Shown here in pieces: positions 53,575 to 62,590 of a DNA stretch of 64,000 nt; positions within the stretch are counted from its first letter, which is position 1, and each line of letters opens with the position of its first letter. The DNA is taken from the NCBI GenBank assembly GCA_001898225.1, contig MKTJ01000022.1:48690-112689 (forward strand), given 5' to 3'. The notes under the pieces are model-generated. The model was not told the origin of the DNA, made no database searches, and saw only the letters and a list, made by a program, of their open reading frames with translations. This stretch comes from Chloroflexi bacterium 54-19. Its GTDB lineage: Bacteria; Chloroflexota; Chloroflexia; Chloroheliales; Chloroheliaceae. A program made the position numbers and the translations under genes.

Positions 53575-54123
53575 ATGACAATGAATTTAGAAGAGAAGCA
53601 AAGCGCAGTTGAATTTGATACCTCCATGCGCATACATATTTCAATAAACACCAGTAACGTGGAGCGCTCGCTGCCATTTTACCGGACTCTGTTCGGCCAG
53701 GAACCCACCAAAGTCCGCCCCGGTTATGCCAAGTTTGAGGTGGCCGAGCCACCGGTCAACTTTACTCTTAATGAAAATGGTAACTTCCAACAGGGCGGCA
53801 CTATCTCGCACTTTGGCATCCAGGTTAAAAGCACCGCCGAAGTGCTGGCCGCCAAAGACCGCTTTGTTGCGGCGGGACTGACTACCTTTAGCGAAGACGA
53901 GGTGACCTGCTGCTACGCGGTCCAGGATAAGGTCTGGGTAACTGACGCCGATGGCAACAACTGGGAAGTTTTTGTGGTCCTTGATGCCGATGCCCCGGTC
54001 CATTCACTCAACCAGATGGTGGGCGGCCCCAATAATAGCTGCGCCTGCGACACCGGCGCTAACACGGGTCGCCAGACCCTGGAGTTGATCAATAAATCTG
54101 CCGGTGCGGGAAAATGCTGCTAA
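53575..54123 (+). CDS. arsI: ArsI-like C-As lyase (VOC/glyoxalase fold)
   Basis: This 182-residue protein is in the ArsI/CadI family, which breaks the carbon-arsenic bond of methylarsenite. The vicinal cysteines are C112-C113 in VTCCYAVQDKVW. Likely metal ligands are H21, H79 and E131 (WEVFVV). The C-terminus adds CAC (146-148) and a CC at the end, beyond the minimal fold. I use ATG 53575 with AAGGAG eight nt upstream; the frame is open to 53419 but lies in the operator/leader. It is under an ArsR-type promoter. Confidence 0.88.
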   Translation: MTMNLEEKQSAVEFDTSMRIHISINTSNVERSLPFYRTLFGQEPTKVRPGYAKFEVAEPPVNFTLNENGNFQQGGTISHFGIQVKSTAEVLAAKDRFVAAGLTTFSEDEVTCCYAVQDKVWVTDADGNNWEVFVVLDADAPVHSLNQMVGGPNNSCACDTGANTGRQTLELINKSAGAGKCC

Positions 54124-54144
54124 CGCTTTATTAAGGCTTCTGAT

Positions 54145-54193
54145 AAAAGGCGCTAATTCTTCCTATTTTGTGAGGTAAGGGTTATCGCCTTTT
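54145..54193 (+). terminator. Terminator-like hairpin after arsI
   Basis: AAAAGGCG (54145-54152) pairs with CGCCTTTT (54186-54193), enclosing a long loop. Confidence 0.45.
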
Positions 54194-54246
54194 GTTATGG
54201 GATTTGGAAATATTATCTGAGCGGAAACAAATGGCTGTATAAAATC

Positions 54247-55173
54247 TTAACAATTTTGAACAGCATTATAGGTTTTGACGGCCTGGCGGGCAACCTTCCA
54301 ACGGCGCAACAATGGTGGCAAAAGGGGGTGAAACAGACGCCGGTAGATCCAGGCCGTTGTCTCCAAAGCGCGTCCCCCACTTTTGCCCACTTTGAACCCG
54401 TAGCCTTCGCGCAAAACAGGCGGCAGCATCCCCCCGACCAGCAACCGGGCGTACCACTGCAAGACCCGGCCCAGGATAGGGATAGGCAACTTTTCCAGCA
54501 CATAATCGGCCAGTTGGCGGGCCTGCGGCCCTACCTTAATAACGCCGCTTTCCAGCATTTCGGCGATATAGGCGTCAAGTTCGGCCTGGTTGCCGGGAAA
54601 ATAACCGCAAGGCGCGCCCAGGAGCGGAGCCACAAAACCGGCATGGTGGAGGTATTCGTCTTTTTCGGCCCGGCTTAGCGGCCCGACAAACATTTCGTAA
54701 GTCTTGAACATCGAGTCGGCAAAGGTGGCGTGGACCCACTTTAACAGTTCGGGGTCGCGGGCCGAATAGCGGGCCTGGGCTTCGTCCATGCCGTTGACCC
54801 GGTCGTGGATGGTATCTATAGCGTGAGCGGCGTGCCAGGCTTCCTGGGGTGTACCATAGGTCAGGGTCAGCATCCGGTTAAGCGTATTGAGAAAGCGCCG
54901 GGCCTTCGCGGCGGGCGAATTCGCAAAATGGCTGTGCTGCCCCACCCCGGCGGCCACTTTCGGGTGGGCGATTTGCATCAGGATAGCCCGACCCCAGCCC
55001 AGCACCATAATAATCTCGCCGTTAACCCGCCAGGTCACGGCCTGGGGATGGCCCCGGAGGACCGGGTCGGCGGCTATCATTTGCTCAAAGGTGGGATAAT
55101 CAATCGCGTGGGAGGCGGGCGGCCACTCCGGGACCGGAGTAGAAACCGAAACCTGGTGGGAAAAGTCTGACAT
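54247..55173 (-). CDS. MpaB/DUF2236 family oxygenase-like protein
   Basis: This 308-residue protein matches the DUF2236/oxygenase MpaB family: GWGRAILMQIAHPKVAAGVGQHSHFA at about residues 59-85, with conserved His. ERFLNTLNRMLTLTYGTPQEAWHAAHAIDTIHDRVNG-like segments follow. Relatives include the fungal MpaB cleavage oxygenase and latex-clearing proteins, which bind heme. The substrate is unknown. The upstream region has a 12-bp inverted repeat over its likely -10. There is no good ribosome binding site. Confidence 0.85.
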   Translation of the reverse strand: MSDFSHQVSVSTPVPEWPPASHAIDYPTFEQMIAADPVLRGHPQAVTWRVNGEIIMVLGWGRAILMQIAHPKVAAGVGQHSHFANSPAAKARRFLNTLNRMLTLTYGTPQEAWHAAHAIDTIHDRVNGMDEAQARYSARDPELLKWVHATFADSMFKTYEMFVGPLSRAEKDEYLHHAGFVAPLLGAPCGYFPGNQAELDAYIAEMLESGVIKVGPQARQLADYVLEKLPIPILGRVLQWYARLLVGGMLPPVLREGYGFKVGKSGGRALETTAWIYRRLFHPLLPPLLRRWKVARQAVKTYNAVQNC

Positions 55174-55197
55174 AAAGTACTTTCTAGTCTGGTCGAA

Positions 55198-55232
55198 ACT
55201 ACCGGGGCATTTTTATAATTTGCCCCGGTAGT
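55198..55232 (-). promoter_or_regulatory. Perfect inverted repeat over the MpaB-gene promoter
   Basis: ACTACCGGGGCA (55198-55209) and TGCCCCGGTAGT (55221-55232) flank an 11-bp loop that on the minus strand contains TATAAA, about 40 nt before the gene. It looks like an operator around a -10, and a terminator role is less likely without a T run. Confidence 0.55.
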
Positions 55233-55658
55233 AATATAGCACCTGTCAGCCCACAGTGGGGAGCCGGAAAATTAATATCACGGGAAGAAATTGGGAGGCA
55301 CTGACCTGGTTTTGCTAAAATTTTGTCAGATTTGCCAGCTTTTTCCAGGCATCTACCTGGTAAATCTGCGGTAACTGGCCGTCTGGCAGTTTAAGTGAAC
55401 TCTTACACCCCTGGTCATTGACAAAATATTTGGCCTATTGTATCTTGTACTAAGACATTCGACTTTCAGGTGACAGACACACAAGCACTCGCAAAACACA
55501 AGAGCATTAAGAAAAATACAATTCAATAAGGCTTCAACACCGGTCGAAAAGGGCTGGTCTTATAATAACAAAATGTGAGTTGGTTAAGGCGTTAGTTAGC
55601 TGTGGAATTTGGCCAACTACCAGAACTCAATTCCTCTTACCCTGAAAAGGTGGCAGAT
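55233..55658. other. Intergenic region without clear gene
   Basis: A TTGACA at 55418-55423 lies at about 240 nt before the PIG-L start. TATTGT (55438-55443) follows at 14 bp and is not a good promoter. A GTG frame begins at 55602 in phase with the next gene but lacks a good binding site. No other gene is seen. Confidence 0.4.
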
Positions 55659-56384
55659 ATGCATGAGAACGCTAAACTACGTGTCCTGGCGATAGGTGCG
55701 CATCCCGACGACCTTGAATTTCAAATAGGCGGTACCCTGGCAAAATACGCTGAGCGAGGCCACCAGGTTTTTATGGCCGTAACAACCAATGGTGAGGTTG
55801 GTTCGTCTACCCTCAGCCGCGAGGAAATCGCCCGCATTCGCTATGAAGAGGCTAAAAGCTCTGCCGAGACAATCGGGGCCGAGCTAATCTGGGTTGGTTA
55901 TAATGATGAGTTCTTTTTCGATAATGAAGAAAGCCGCCGCCGCTTTATTGATATTATAAGGTTAGCGGAACCGGATGTAGTTTTAACTCACTGGGTGGAA
56001 GATTATCATCCCGACCACTTCAATACAGGTAAGGTTGTCCGGGATGCCAGGATTATGACCGCGGTACCAAATATTGTGACCGAACACGTCCCCCTTAAAA
56101 AAATCCCGCAACTCTTTTTTTATGATACCGTTGCAGGCATAAACTTTGTTCCTGAAGTTTATGTCAATGTAACCGGCACTTTTGAGACCAAAAAGAAAAT
56201 GTTGAGCTGCCACAAAAGCCAGGATGCCTGGTTGCGGGATATTTATGATATGACCTACATTGAATTTATGGAAGTTCAAACCAGATTTCGGGGTCTGCAG
56301 TCCGGCTTTAAGTATGCGGAAGGATTTCGGGCGCTTGAAACCTACCCCCGCATTTCCAATTACAATATTCTGCCTTTCGAATAG
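55659..56384 (+). CDS. PIG-L/LmbE family N-acetyl-sugar deacetylase
   Basis: This 241-residue zinc hydrolase has the motif AHPDD (14-18) and YHPDHFNTGKVVRDA, which supply zinc ligands. Family members deacetylate GlcNAc-PI, GlcNAc-inositol or GlcNAc-malate (mycothiol and bacillithiol synthesis). The start ATG 55659 has AGGTGG five nt upstream; GTG 55602 is an alternative. The exact substrate is unknown. Thiol biosynthesis is suggested by the MDMPI gene but not shown. Confidence 0.85.
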   Translation: MHENAKLRVLAIGAHPDDLEFQIGGTLAKYAERGHQVFMAVTTNGEVGSSTLSREEIARIRYEEAKSSAETIGAELIWVGYNDEFFFDNEESRRRFIDIIRLAEPDVVLTHWVEDYHPDHFNTGKVVRDARIMTAVPNIVTEHVPLKKIPQLFFYDTVAGINFVPEVYVNVTGTFETKKKMLSCHKSQDAWLRDIYDMTYIEFMEVQTRFRGLQSGFKYAEGFRALETYPRISNYNILPFE

Positions 56385-56406
56385 ATAAGGGATAACGGAA
56401 GGGCTA

Positions 56407-58362
56407 CTAGGCACCGAAAGGTGAGTTTAAACTCGCCAGCATCAATTCGAGGGCTGAGGCTGTAACCGGGCGGCTGAAAAGATAACCCTGCATCCGGTCG
56501 CAGCCGTTTTCCTGCAAAAACTTTAACTGCTCCGCCGTTTCGACCCCTTCGGCAATAACTTCCATCCTGAGACCCCGCGCCAGGCTGATTATCGTCTCGA
56601 TAATAGTCCGGTCGGTCGAATTACTGGAATCAACCACCAGGTTGCGGACGAAAGACTGGTCAATTTTTAGAGTATCAATCGGCAGTTTCTGCAAATAACT
56701 CAGCGACGAATAACCGGTGCCAAAATCGTCCAGGGCGATATGTATGCCGAGAGCTTTTAGCTGCCGGATTTTAGCCAGGGTGGCCTCAAAGTCCTGCACG
56801 AACAGGCTTTCGGTCAGTTCGAGTTCCAGGTATTCGGAGGCCAATCCGGTTTTTTCCAGGACCTCGGCGACCTGTTGCGGCAGGTTGTGCACCTCGAATT
56901 GTTTGTAAGATAGGTTCACCCCCATTTTCAAAGGGCGATACCCCTTCTGCTGCCATTCGACCGACTGGCGGCAGGCTTCTTCCAGCACCCACTGGCCGAT
57001 TTTAATAATCAGGTCGTTCTTTTCGGCCAGGGGAATAAACTGGGCCGGTGAAACCATCCCCAGGGCCGGGTGTTCCCAGCGTACCAGGGCTTCCACCCCG
57101 GCAATCTCGGTGCCGTCAATGCTGTACTGCGGCTGGTAGAAGACCCGCAGTTCGTTGCGGTCAATTGCCTTGCGCAACTGGCTTTCCATAAAGAGCAGTT
57201 CCGGGGAAACATCCAGGTCAGGTGTGTATTTAACCGGCCCAACCCGCCCATTCTTTTTAGCCTGTTGCAGGGCGCTCTGGGCCTTGACCAGCAATTCCCT
57301 GGCCCGCCCGGCGTGGAGCGGAAACTCGGCCATCCCCATTCTTAAATTGAGGTTTATTTCCTGGCTGCCAACATAATAAGGAAGTTGCAGGGTATCGACC
57401 AGTTGGGTAAGTTTTGGCCCAAAATCGAATGGTCCCGGCTCAGGACCGGCCAGCACAAAGGTAAATTCGCTTTCCCCGGAGCGGGCCAGGAAACCCTCCG
57501 GGCCAAGCCCGGCTTGCAGCCGCATAACCAGGCTCATCAAAAGCTGGTCGCCGCCGCTATCGTGCAGGGCCGCGTTGATACCATCATAGTGGGTAATATC
57601 GAGACTCACCACAGCGACCTGGCGCAGGCCCCGGTCAGACTCCTGGGCGGCTTCCCGCAGGATTTCTTCGAGTTTGAGCTGGAGCAACCGGCGGGTGGGT
57701 AGCCCGGTAAAAGCGTCGTTCTGGCTCAAATAGGCCAGGCGGTTATTGAGTTGCTCTTTCGTTTCCTGCAAAATTTTGCGGGTCTGTTCGAGCGAAAGAA
57801 TAGTGGCAAGGTTACCGCCAAGTTGCAGCGAGATGATACTGCCGATATTTCTGATGGTAGGGTCGAAAGCGTCGACCCGGCGCGAACTAAAGTTAAGACT
57901 CCCCATACAAACTCCACCGGAAACCAGGGGAAGCACCATTACCGAGCGTACTCCGTCAACGATACCGGGTTGAGGGTCACCTGGCTTCTGGTGCAGGTCG
58001 TTGGCAAAGAAAGGCTTGCTATCCCGTAAGACCCGGCTGACCCAGTTGTCGCCCAGGGGTTGAAGCCGGGCGACCAGTTCATTTCTATTGCGGGATTTAC
58101 CTGGCATGAGGTCCAGCAGCATATATTCCGAGGCCCCGGCCCCCTCTTTCACCGCCAGCGTGCAATAATCAAAATTAAACAGCCACTGTAATTTGTGGGA
58201 TAACATGTACTGCATTTCGGCCAGGGTCCTGGCCGAGCTAAGTTCGCCGGTTAGCTCGGTAAGCAGCCAGAAAGCCTCAACCGTACCACGCGGCACCGCT
58301 ACGAAATCGGTAGCGGCGCCACTGGCGGGCTGAGATTGGTTAGTGGTAGAGAGGGGAGTCAT
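56407..58362 (-). CDS. GAF-GGDEF(degenerate)-EAL cyclic-di-GMP protein
   Basis: This 651-residue regulator begins with a GAF domain (about 30-200), then a GGDEF domain (about 230-380) and an EAL domain (about 395-640). The GGDEF motif reads SGESEF, so diguanylate cyclase activity is unlikely. The EAL domain keeps EALVRW, NLSYKQF, ELELTES, DDFGTGYSS, LKIDQSF, AEGVET and QGYLFSRPV, so c-di-GMP phosphodiesterase activity is likely. The start is ATG 58362 with AGGAT 9 nt upstream; the frame is open into the next gene. The GAF may sense a small ligand. Confidence 0.88.
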   Translation of the reverse strand: MTPLSTTNQSQPASGAATDFVAVPRGTVEAFWLLTELTGELSSARTLAEMQYMLSHKLQWLFNFDYCTLAVKEGAGASEYMLLDLMPGKSRNRNELVARLQPLGDNWVSRVLRDSKPFFANDLHQKPGDPQPGIVDGVRSVMVLPLVSGGVCMGSLNFSSRRVDAFDPTIRNIGSIISLQLGGNLATILSLEQTRKILQETKEQLNNRLAYLSQNDAFTGLPTRRLLQLKLEEILREAAQESDRGLRQVAVVSLDITHYDGINAALHDSGGDQLLMSLVMRLQAGLGPEGFLARSGESEFTFVLAGPEPGPFDFGPKLTQLVDTLQLPYYVGSQEINLNLRMGMAEFPLHAGRARELLVKAQSALQQAKKNGRVGPVKYTPDLDVSPELLFMESQLRKAIDRNELRVFYQPQYSIDGTEIAGVEALVRWEHPALGMVSPAQFIPLAEKNDLIIKIGQWVLEEACRQSVEWQQKGYRPLKMGVNLSYKQFEVHNLPQQVAEVLEKTGLASEYLELELTESLFVQDFEATLAKIRQLKALGIHIALDDFGTGYSSLSYLQKLPIDTLKIDQSFVRNLVVDSSNSTDRTIIETIISLARGLRMEVIAEGVETAEQLKFLQENGCDRMQGYLFSRPVTASALELMLASLNSPFGA

Positions 58363-58393
58363 AGACAAAGTATCCTGTGATAGTAAAAATGAA

Positions 58394-58963
58394 TTAGGGC
58401 TGGCTGGGATCCAGGCCGAGAAAGACCGCGATAGTACAGACTTGCTCGAAGAAAGCGACGGTCGCCAGCAACTCGAATTTCTCACCGTCGGTCAGATTGG
58501 TCGAACTCAGGACTTCTCCACTTTTCTGGCGCAACTCCTGCCAGGTAGGGGTGACACCGGGCGGGTTAGCATGCGCGGCCCGGGTCGCCACCATCAGCGC
58601 ACCAAAGCGCAAAGCGGCGTGAGCGGTGCTGCTAAGCTGGCCGGGCATGTAATCACCCTCGCTAATGGCCTTGAGAGCGTTGACATCCACCCCTTGCAGG
58701 GTCAGGCTGTGCATGTGGACGACCTTCACGTAGTCGCAGTGAGTATTGGCCGCCACCAGCAACCCGACCATTTCTTTGATGGTGCGGGGCAGGCTGCCTC
58801 TTAAAATTATTTCTCTGAACTCACCCCAGATATGAAAAAGCAGGTTGGGATTCGACTCCAATAGCAGGAAGATTCGCGGAACCATACCCGCGCCGAGTTC
58901 CTGTTCAATCTGGTCGAAGGTCTGTTGAGCCGTGATTGGCTGTATTTGAGTAGAATTAGACAA
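58394..58963 (-). CDS. Carboxymuconolactone decarboxylase/AhpD-like protein
   Basis: This 189-residue helical protein has the CMD fold: LPRTIKEMVGLLVAANTHCDYVKVVHMH. The usual CxxC pair is C-D-Y-V, with the second Cys lost, so AhpD-type peroxidase activity is unlikely. The start is TTG 58963 with AAAGGTG upstream. It lies 31 bp upstream of the EAL gene, so the two may be co-transcribed. Function unknown. Confidence 0.72.
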   Translation of the reverse strand: MSNSTQIQPITAQQTFDQIEQELGAGMVPRIFLLLESNPNLLFHIWGEFREIILRGSLPRTIKEMVGLLVAANTHCDYVKVVHMHSLTLQGVDVNALKAISEGDYMPGQLSSTAHAALRFGALMVATRAAHANPPGVTPTWQELRQKSGEVLSSTNLTDGEKFELLATVAFFEQVCTIAVFLGLDPSQP

Positions 58964-59330
58964 AATGGCACACCTTTCAATAACTACAAAACCCTATAAA
59001 TTTAGGCACCGTCAGGGAAGGAATTATCGTAAGTGGGGAGCAGTAGAAAATGTTCGGCAGAATTCCTTATAAACCCGGTACAACTGTAGCAATAAACCGA
59101 TAACCGTTTATCCGGTAGCTGTTTCCAATAGTAACAAGGAATGGTAACAGCAGTATTACAAATAAACTAAGAAACTGTGATATTTTTGTATAACGAGTGT
59201 AGAAGAATTGAAATAGGTAAAAAGTCATCCCGGTTTTAGCTCATTCTAAAAGGTAAATTAAAAGACCCCCGGACCTTATTTTGTAAGTCCAGGGGTCTTT
59301 TTTACAGGATTATTACTTCAGAATTGTTAC
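58964..59330. other. Intergenic region, no gene
   Basis: The left part is AT-rich and may hold the promoter for the CMD gene. No gene or RNA is recognised. The right end holds the terminator at 59261-59304. Confidence 0.5.
59261..59304. terminator. Bidirectional intrinsic terminator
   Basis: AAAAGACCCCCGGAC (59261-59275) pairs, with one mismatch, with GTCCAGGGGTCTTTTTT (59288-59304). It ends the HtrA gene. Confidence 0.85.
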
Positions 59331-61043
59331 TTACTGTCCGGCTGGCCGCTCGCCCAATGTTATGTCAACGTTACGAGGCTGGCCGCTACCGCCTTGCGAC
59401 TGTGGCGTAACCACCTGGAGAGTGATTTTGTCGCCCGGCTTGTGGCCGTTCAAAATCTCGCCCAGGGCCGACTCACCGACCAGTTGCTTGCCGTCCGCCG
59501 AGACAATGATGTCGCCTTCTTTCAGGCCAGCCGCCGCCGCCGGGGTGCCGTTCTGGACGGTCGAGAGGACCGCGCCATCCTTCAGGCTCACACCGAGCTG
59601 GCTGGCGATAGCCGGGGTCAAAGGCACGTAGGAGATGCCCATGTAGGCGTGGCTGACTTTGCCGTTGGCGACCAGTTGCTGCGCGATGTCTTTAGCCTGG
59701 TTAATCGAGATAGCAAACCCGATACCCTGGGCCTGGACACCCGGCTCGGCTTCACCCGCGCCCAGCGTATTGATACCAATAACCTGGCCTTGCAGATTCA
59801 CCAGCGGGCCACCGCTGTTACCGGGGTTAATCGCGGCATCGGTCTGCACCAGGCCGTACAGAGTCGGGCCGGTCGAAGTCGCCTGGCCGTTAGCGCCGGT
59901 AGAACCGGGTTCGGCAACGCTGCGGTCGAGCGCGCTGACCACACCGGAGGTTACGGTCGGGCCGCCGGGGAGAGCCAGGGCATTACCAATCGCCACTACT
60001 CCGTCACCAACGTGAAGCTGCGAAGAGTCGCCCAGTTCGGCCACCGGGATAGTAGCATCTTTCGGATCAATCTTGATAACAGCCAGGTCGGTCAACTGGT
60101 CGGTGCCAACAACAGTCGCCGGGAAAGAGCGGCCATCGGGCAATGTCACCAGCAAAGCATCGGCCCCTGTAACTACGTGGTCGTTAGTCAGGATATAACC
60201 GGCTTTATCGTAGATAATACCGGAACCCACCCCGGCTTCGACCGGTTCGGAACTGGTGCTGCCGTTATTAGAAGAACCGCGCCGCCCCGCAAAGGGATTG
60301 GTCTGCTGCTTTTGCAGGTTGGAAACCTGGACCACCGCCGGTTTAACTTTCTCGGCTACCTGGCGGACGCTCAGGTTCGTGCCATTAGAAGTGGCCGGTT
60401 GCTGAGCAGTGGTTGTCGCGACAGCAGCCTGAGTTTTGGCCGGGGCGCTGGTCGCGGTCGGATTGGCCGCCGCCACCGCCTGGGTAGGCGGCACCGTGGC
60501 GGTGGTGTTCGTTTTGTTATTGTTGAGCAGAAAAACCACCAGAAGCGCCACGATAGCTATCAGGAAGATACCGTTAATCGCCATCAGTAAACCCATCATA
60601 CTCCGCCGTTTAGCCGGGGCTGCCGGAGCGGGATTGGGGTCAACAGCGGTCGGGTATTTGTGGTAGTCATTGTTATAGCCGCCGTCAGCCGCCGGGGTAG
60701 CATAAGGATTGGTCGAACTGCCCACCGTCCGGTAAGGATTGGTGTTGTTCGCGGGTGGGATGTTGTAAGGATTGGTCGTGCCACCCGCCGGGGTGTAGCC
60801 ACCGACAGACGGGGACTGGTAAGGGTTGGTCTGACCCCGGTTGGTCGAAGGGTCGGAATAAATCTCGTGCCAGTAAGGATATTGGGCAGTACTGTTAGGA
60901 TTGTTGTTCAGGTCGGCCCGGTTGAACCGGGCGGTCGAATTGGTGTCCTGGCCCGGATTAGCCGGGTTATTCTGGTCCTGGGCCGACGGATTACCGGGTG
61001 TTTCCTGTCCGTCCGGCTTGTTCGGATAGCGGTCGTCTAACAT
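59331..61043 (-). CDS. HtrA/DegP-like serine protease with PDZ domain
   Basis: This 570-residue membrane-anchored protease degrades damaged exported proteins. A cytoplasmic tail (about 1-147) is rich in Asn, Pro and Tyr with four TNPY repeats (72-75, about 90, 101 and 111). The membrane helix is about 150-173. The trypsin-like domain has the triad in TNDHVV, DLAVIKID and GNSGGPL. A PDZ domain (about 470-560) ends the protein. GAGGGG lies upstream of the ATG. A tail like this may bind a partner in the cytoplasm. Confidence 0.93.
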   Translation of the reverse strand: MLDDRYPNKPDGQETPGNPSAQDQNNPANPGQDTNSTARFNRADLNNNPNSTAQYPYWHEIYSDPSTNRGQTNPYQSPSVGGYTPAGGTTNPYNIPPANNTNPYRTVGSSTNPYATPAADGGYNNDYHKYPTAVDPNPAPAAPAKRRSMMGLLMAINGIFLIAIVALLVVFLLNNNKTNTTATVPPTQAVAAANPTATSAPAKTQAAVATTTAQQPATSNGTNLSVRQVAEKVKPAVVQVSNLQKQQTNPFAGRRGSSNNGSTSSEPVEAGVGSGIIYDKAGYILTNDHVVTGADALLVTLPDGRSFPATVVGTDQLTDLAVIKIDPKDATIPVAELGDSSQLHVGDGVVAIGNALALPGGPTVTSGVVSALDRSVAEPGSTGANGQATSTGPTLYGLVQTDAAINPGNSGGPLVNLQGQVIGINTLGAGEAEPGVQAQGIGFAISINQAKDIAQQLVANGKVSHAYMGISYVPLTPAIASQLGVSLKDGAVLSTVQNGTPAAAAGLKEGDIIVSADGKQLVGESALGEILNGHKPGDKITLQVVTPQSQGGSGQPRNVDITLGERPAGQ

Positions 61044-61298
61044 TTCAAAATCCCCTCATTACTTCGTATTCAATGATTTGGCCCGGTAGTAAGCCGGTAT
61101 TCATTTTCATATTTATTCGTTTTAATTATTATGGCATAATAGGTGCCTCAAACCATTCACAGGGGGCTGAGACCCTAAATCTTTACAAATCATTTAACAA
61201 TCTCATAGTACCGCAGAGGTGTAAACAGGCCGTTGGAAATTTGTGAAACAGTTATTACTAATTTGTAAAATGATTGTTACCCGAAAGGTAGGCGCAAA

Positions 61299-61586
61299 AT
61301 GGAATGCCGGGCAGGATGCGGGGCTTGCTGTATCGCCCCGTCAATATCAACGCCTATACCGGGTATGCCGAACGGCAAGCCTGCCGGGATCCGGTGCGTC
61401 CAACTTAGCCCGGACAACCGGTGCAATCTCTTTAGTAAACCGGAACGGCCCGCTGTCTGTGTAAACCTGCACGCTTCAGAAGAAATGTGTGGGAATTCTG
61501 CCGGGGAAGCCCTGGCCTGGTTGAACTGGTTGGAGGAAGAAACAAAACCGGGGGCAAAATCTATTAATTTAATCCGCAAACTATAA
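61299..61586 (+). CDS. YkgJ family cysteine-cluster protein
   Basis: This 95-residue protein begins with C3, C7, C10 and C11 in [10 protein letters not shown], the YkgJ cluster, which probably binds zinc or iron-sulphur. Further Cys are in IRCVQL, DNRCNLF and [14 protein letters not shown] precedes the ATG. Function not known. It lies alone between the HtrA and DUF2076 genes. Confidence 0.82.
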   Translation: MECRAGCGACCIAPSISTPIPGMPNGKPAGIRCVQLSPDNRCNLFSKPERPAVCVNLHASEEMCGNSAGEALAWLNWLEEETKPGAKSINLIRKL

Positions 61587-61590
61587 ATGG

Positions 61591-61624
61591 GAGCCGGGTA
61601 ACCTCAAAAACGGTCGCCCGGCTC
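61591..61624 (+). terminator. Weak hairpin after YkgJ gene
   Basis: GAGCCGGG (61591-61598) pairs with CCCGGCTC (61617-61624); the following T content is low. Confidence 0.4.
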
Positions 61625-61666
61625 TCAGAGATTTAATTATTCGGCCTGTTTACATTTTACAAATAT

Positions 61667-62278
61667 TTACCACTCGTCACCCGAACCAAAATCGCCCCCA
61701 TCCAAGAAGCTACCGCTTTCGCCTTCACTCCCGCCAGCGCTACCAGATTCACCTTCGGGTCCAAAATCGGGAGCGGCGGAGGCAAAGGTATCAACAGGGG
61801 TATCGCTGAACAGGTCGCCCGCGGCGGAGTCAAGCCCATCAAAGAGCGAGAAGGCCGCGTTAGCCAGCAAGACACCCCCGGCAACCCCCAGGGCAGTCTG
61901 GGCCGCCCCGGCCAGGAAGCCCCCGCCCCCAAAGCCGCCGCCACCCCCGAAACTGCCCCGGTTGTCGTAATACTGGGGCTGGGATTGGTTGTAGAATTGA
62001 GACTGGCCGTAACCCTGCTGAGGAGCGAGGGAACTGCCATAACCTCCCGGCTGAACGCCAAGTTGCTGCTCTAACTGGGCAATCCGGGCCTCAGCCTGTT
62101 TGAGGGCCTGGCGCTGCACTACCAGAGTCTGGGCCATGTAATACGCCGCCCCCGGAATTTCTCGCATTTGTTTATTTATTAATTGCTCGGCTTCGCCATC
62201 TCGCGGAGCAGGCTGCATCGAAGCCTGCCCGATTTTCTCGAACAACCTCAGAATTAATTCTCTCTCGGTCCTGTTCAT
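61667..62278 (-). CDS. DUF2076 domain-containing protein
   Basis: This 203-residue protein has the DUF2076 pattern: an N-terminal helix (RELILRLFEKIGQA), then YYMAQTLVVQRQALKQAEARI, a Gln/Gly/Tyr-rich linker, and a Gly-rich hydrophobic helix (FLAGAAQTALGVAGGVLLANA). The C-terminus is Ser/Gly/Asp-rich and acidic. The start is ATG 62278 with AGGAG seven nt upstream. Function unknown; it may be membrane-associated. Confidence 0.78.
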   Translation of the reverse strand: MNRTERELILRLFEKIGQASMQPAPRDGEAEQLINKQMREIPGAAYYMAQTLVVQRQALKQAEARIAQLEQQLGVQPGGYGSSLAPQQGYGQSQFYNQSQPQYYDNRGSFGGGGGFGGGGFLAGAAQTALGVAGGVLLANAAFSLFDGLDSAAGDLFSDTPVDTFASAAPDFGPEGESGSAGGSEGESGSFLDGGDFGSGDEW

Positions 62279-62590
62279 TATTTTACTCCTTTTGGGTCGC
62301 AACCCCTTTTCGCTGCTTTATTTTCCACCCCTGGCCCGCTTTCCCGGCGTCATTGACAGGAACGCGGGCGTCTTGAGTGAACAGGTCTATTCTAATCGGC
62401 TAAAATGAAGCCAAAATTTTACTATTATTAGGATAAGTTTATAATTACAAATTGAAGGTGCAGCCTACTTTTCATTAGTAAGCAACTTATGGTAATATTA
62501 GCACGTATATATATTTAGACTGTAATTAATCAGAACTAATCAGAACCGTTTACCAGATTCCGGGAAAAATGATAATTTAGAGAGGAAATT
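62279..62590. other. Intergenic region with weak promoter for pirin
   Basis: TTTACT (62418-62423), a 16-bp spacer and TATAAT (62440-62445) are a candidate promoter for the pirin gene. Otherwise nothing is recognised. Confidence 0.4.

Noticed and set aside
55602..55658. GTG start of the PIG-L gene
   Set aside because: The ATG at 55659 has a better binding site; GTG cannot be fully excluded.
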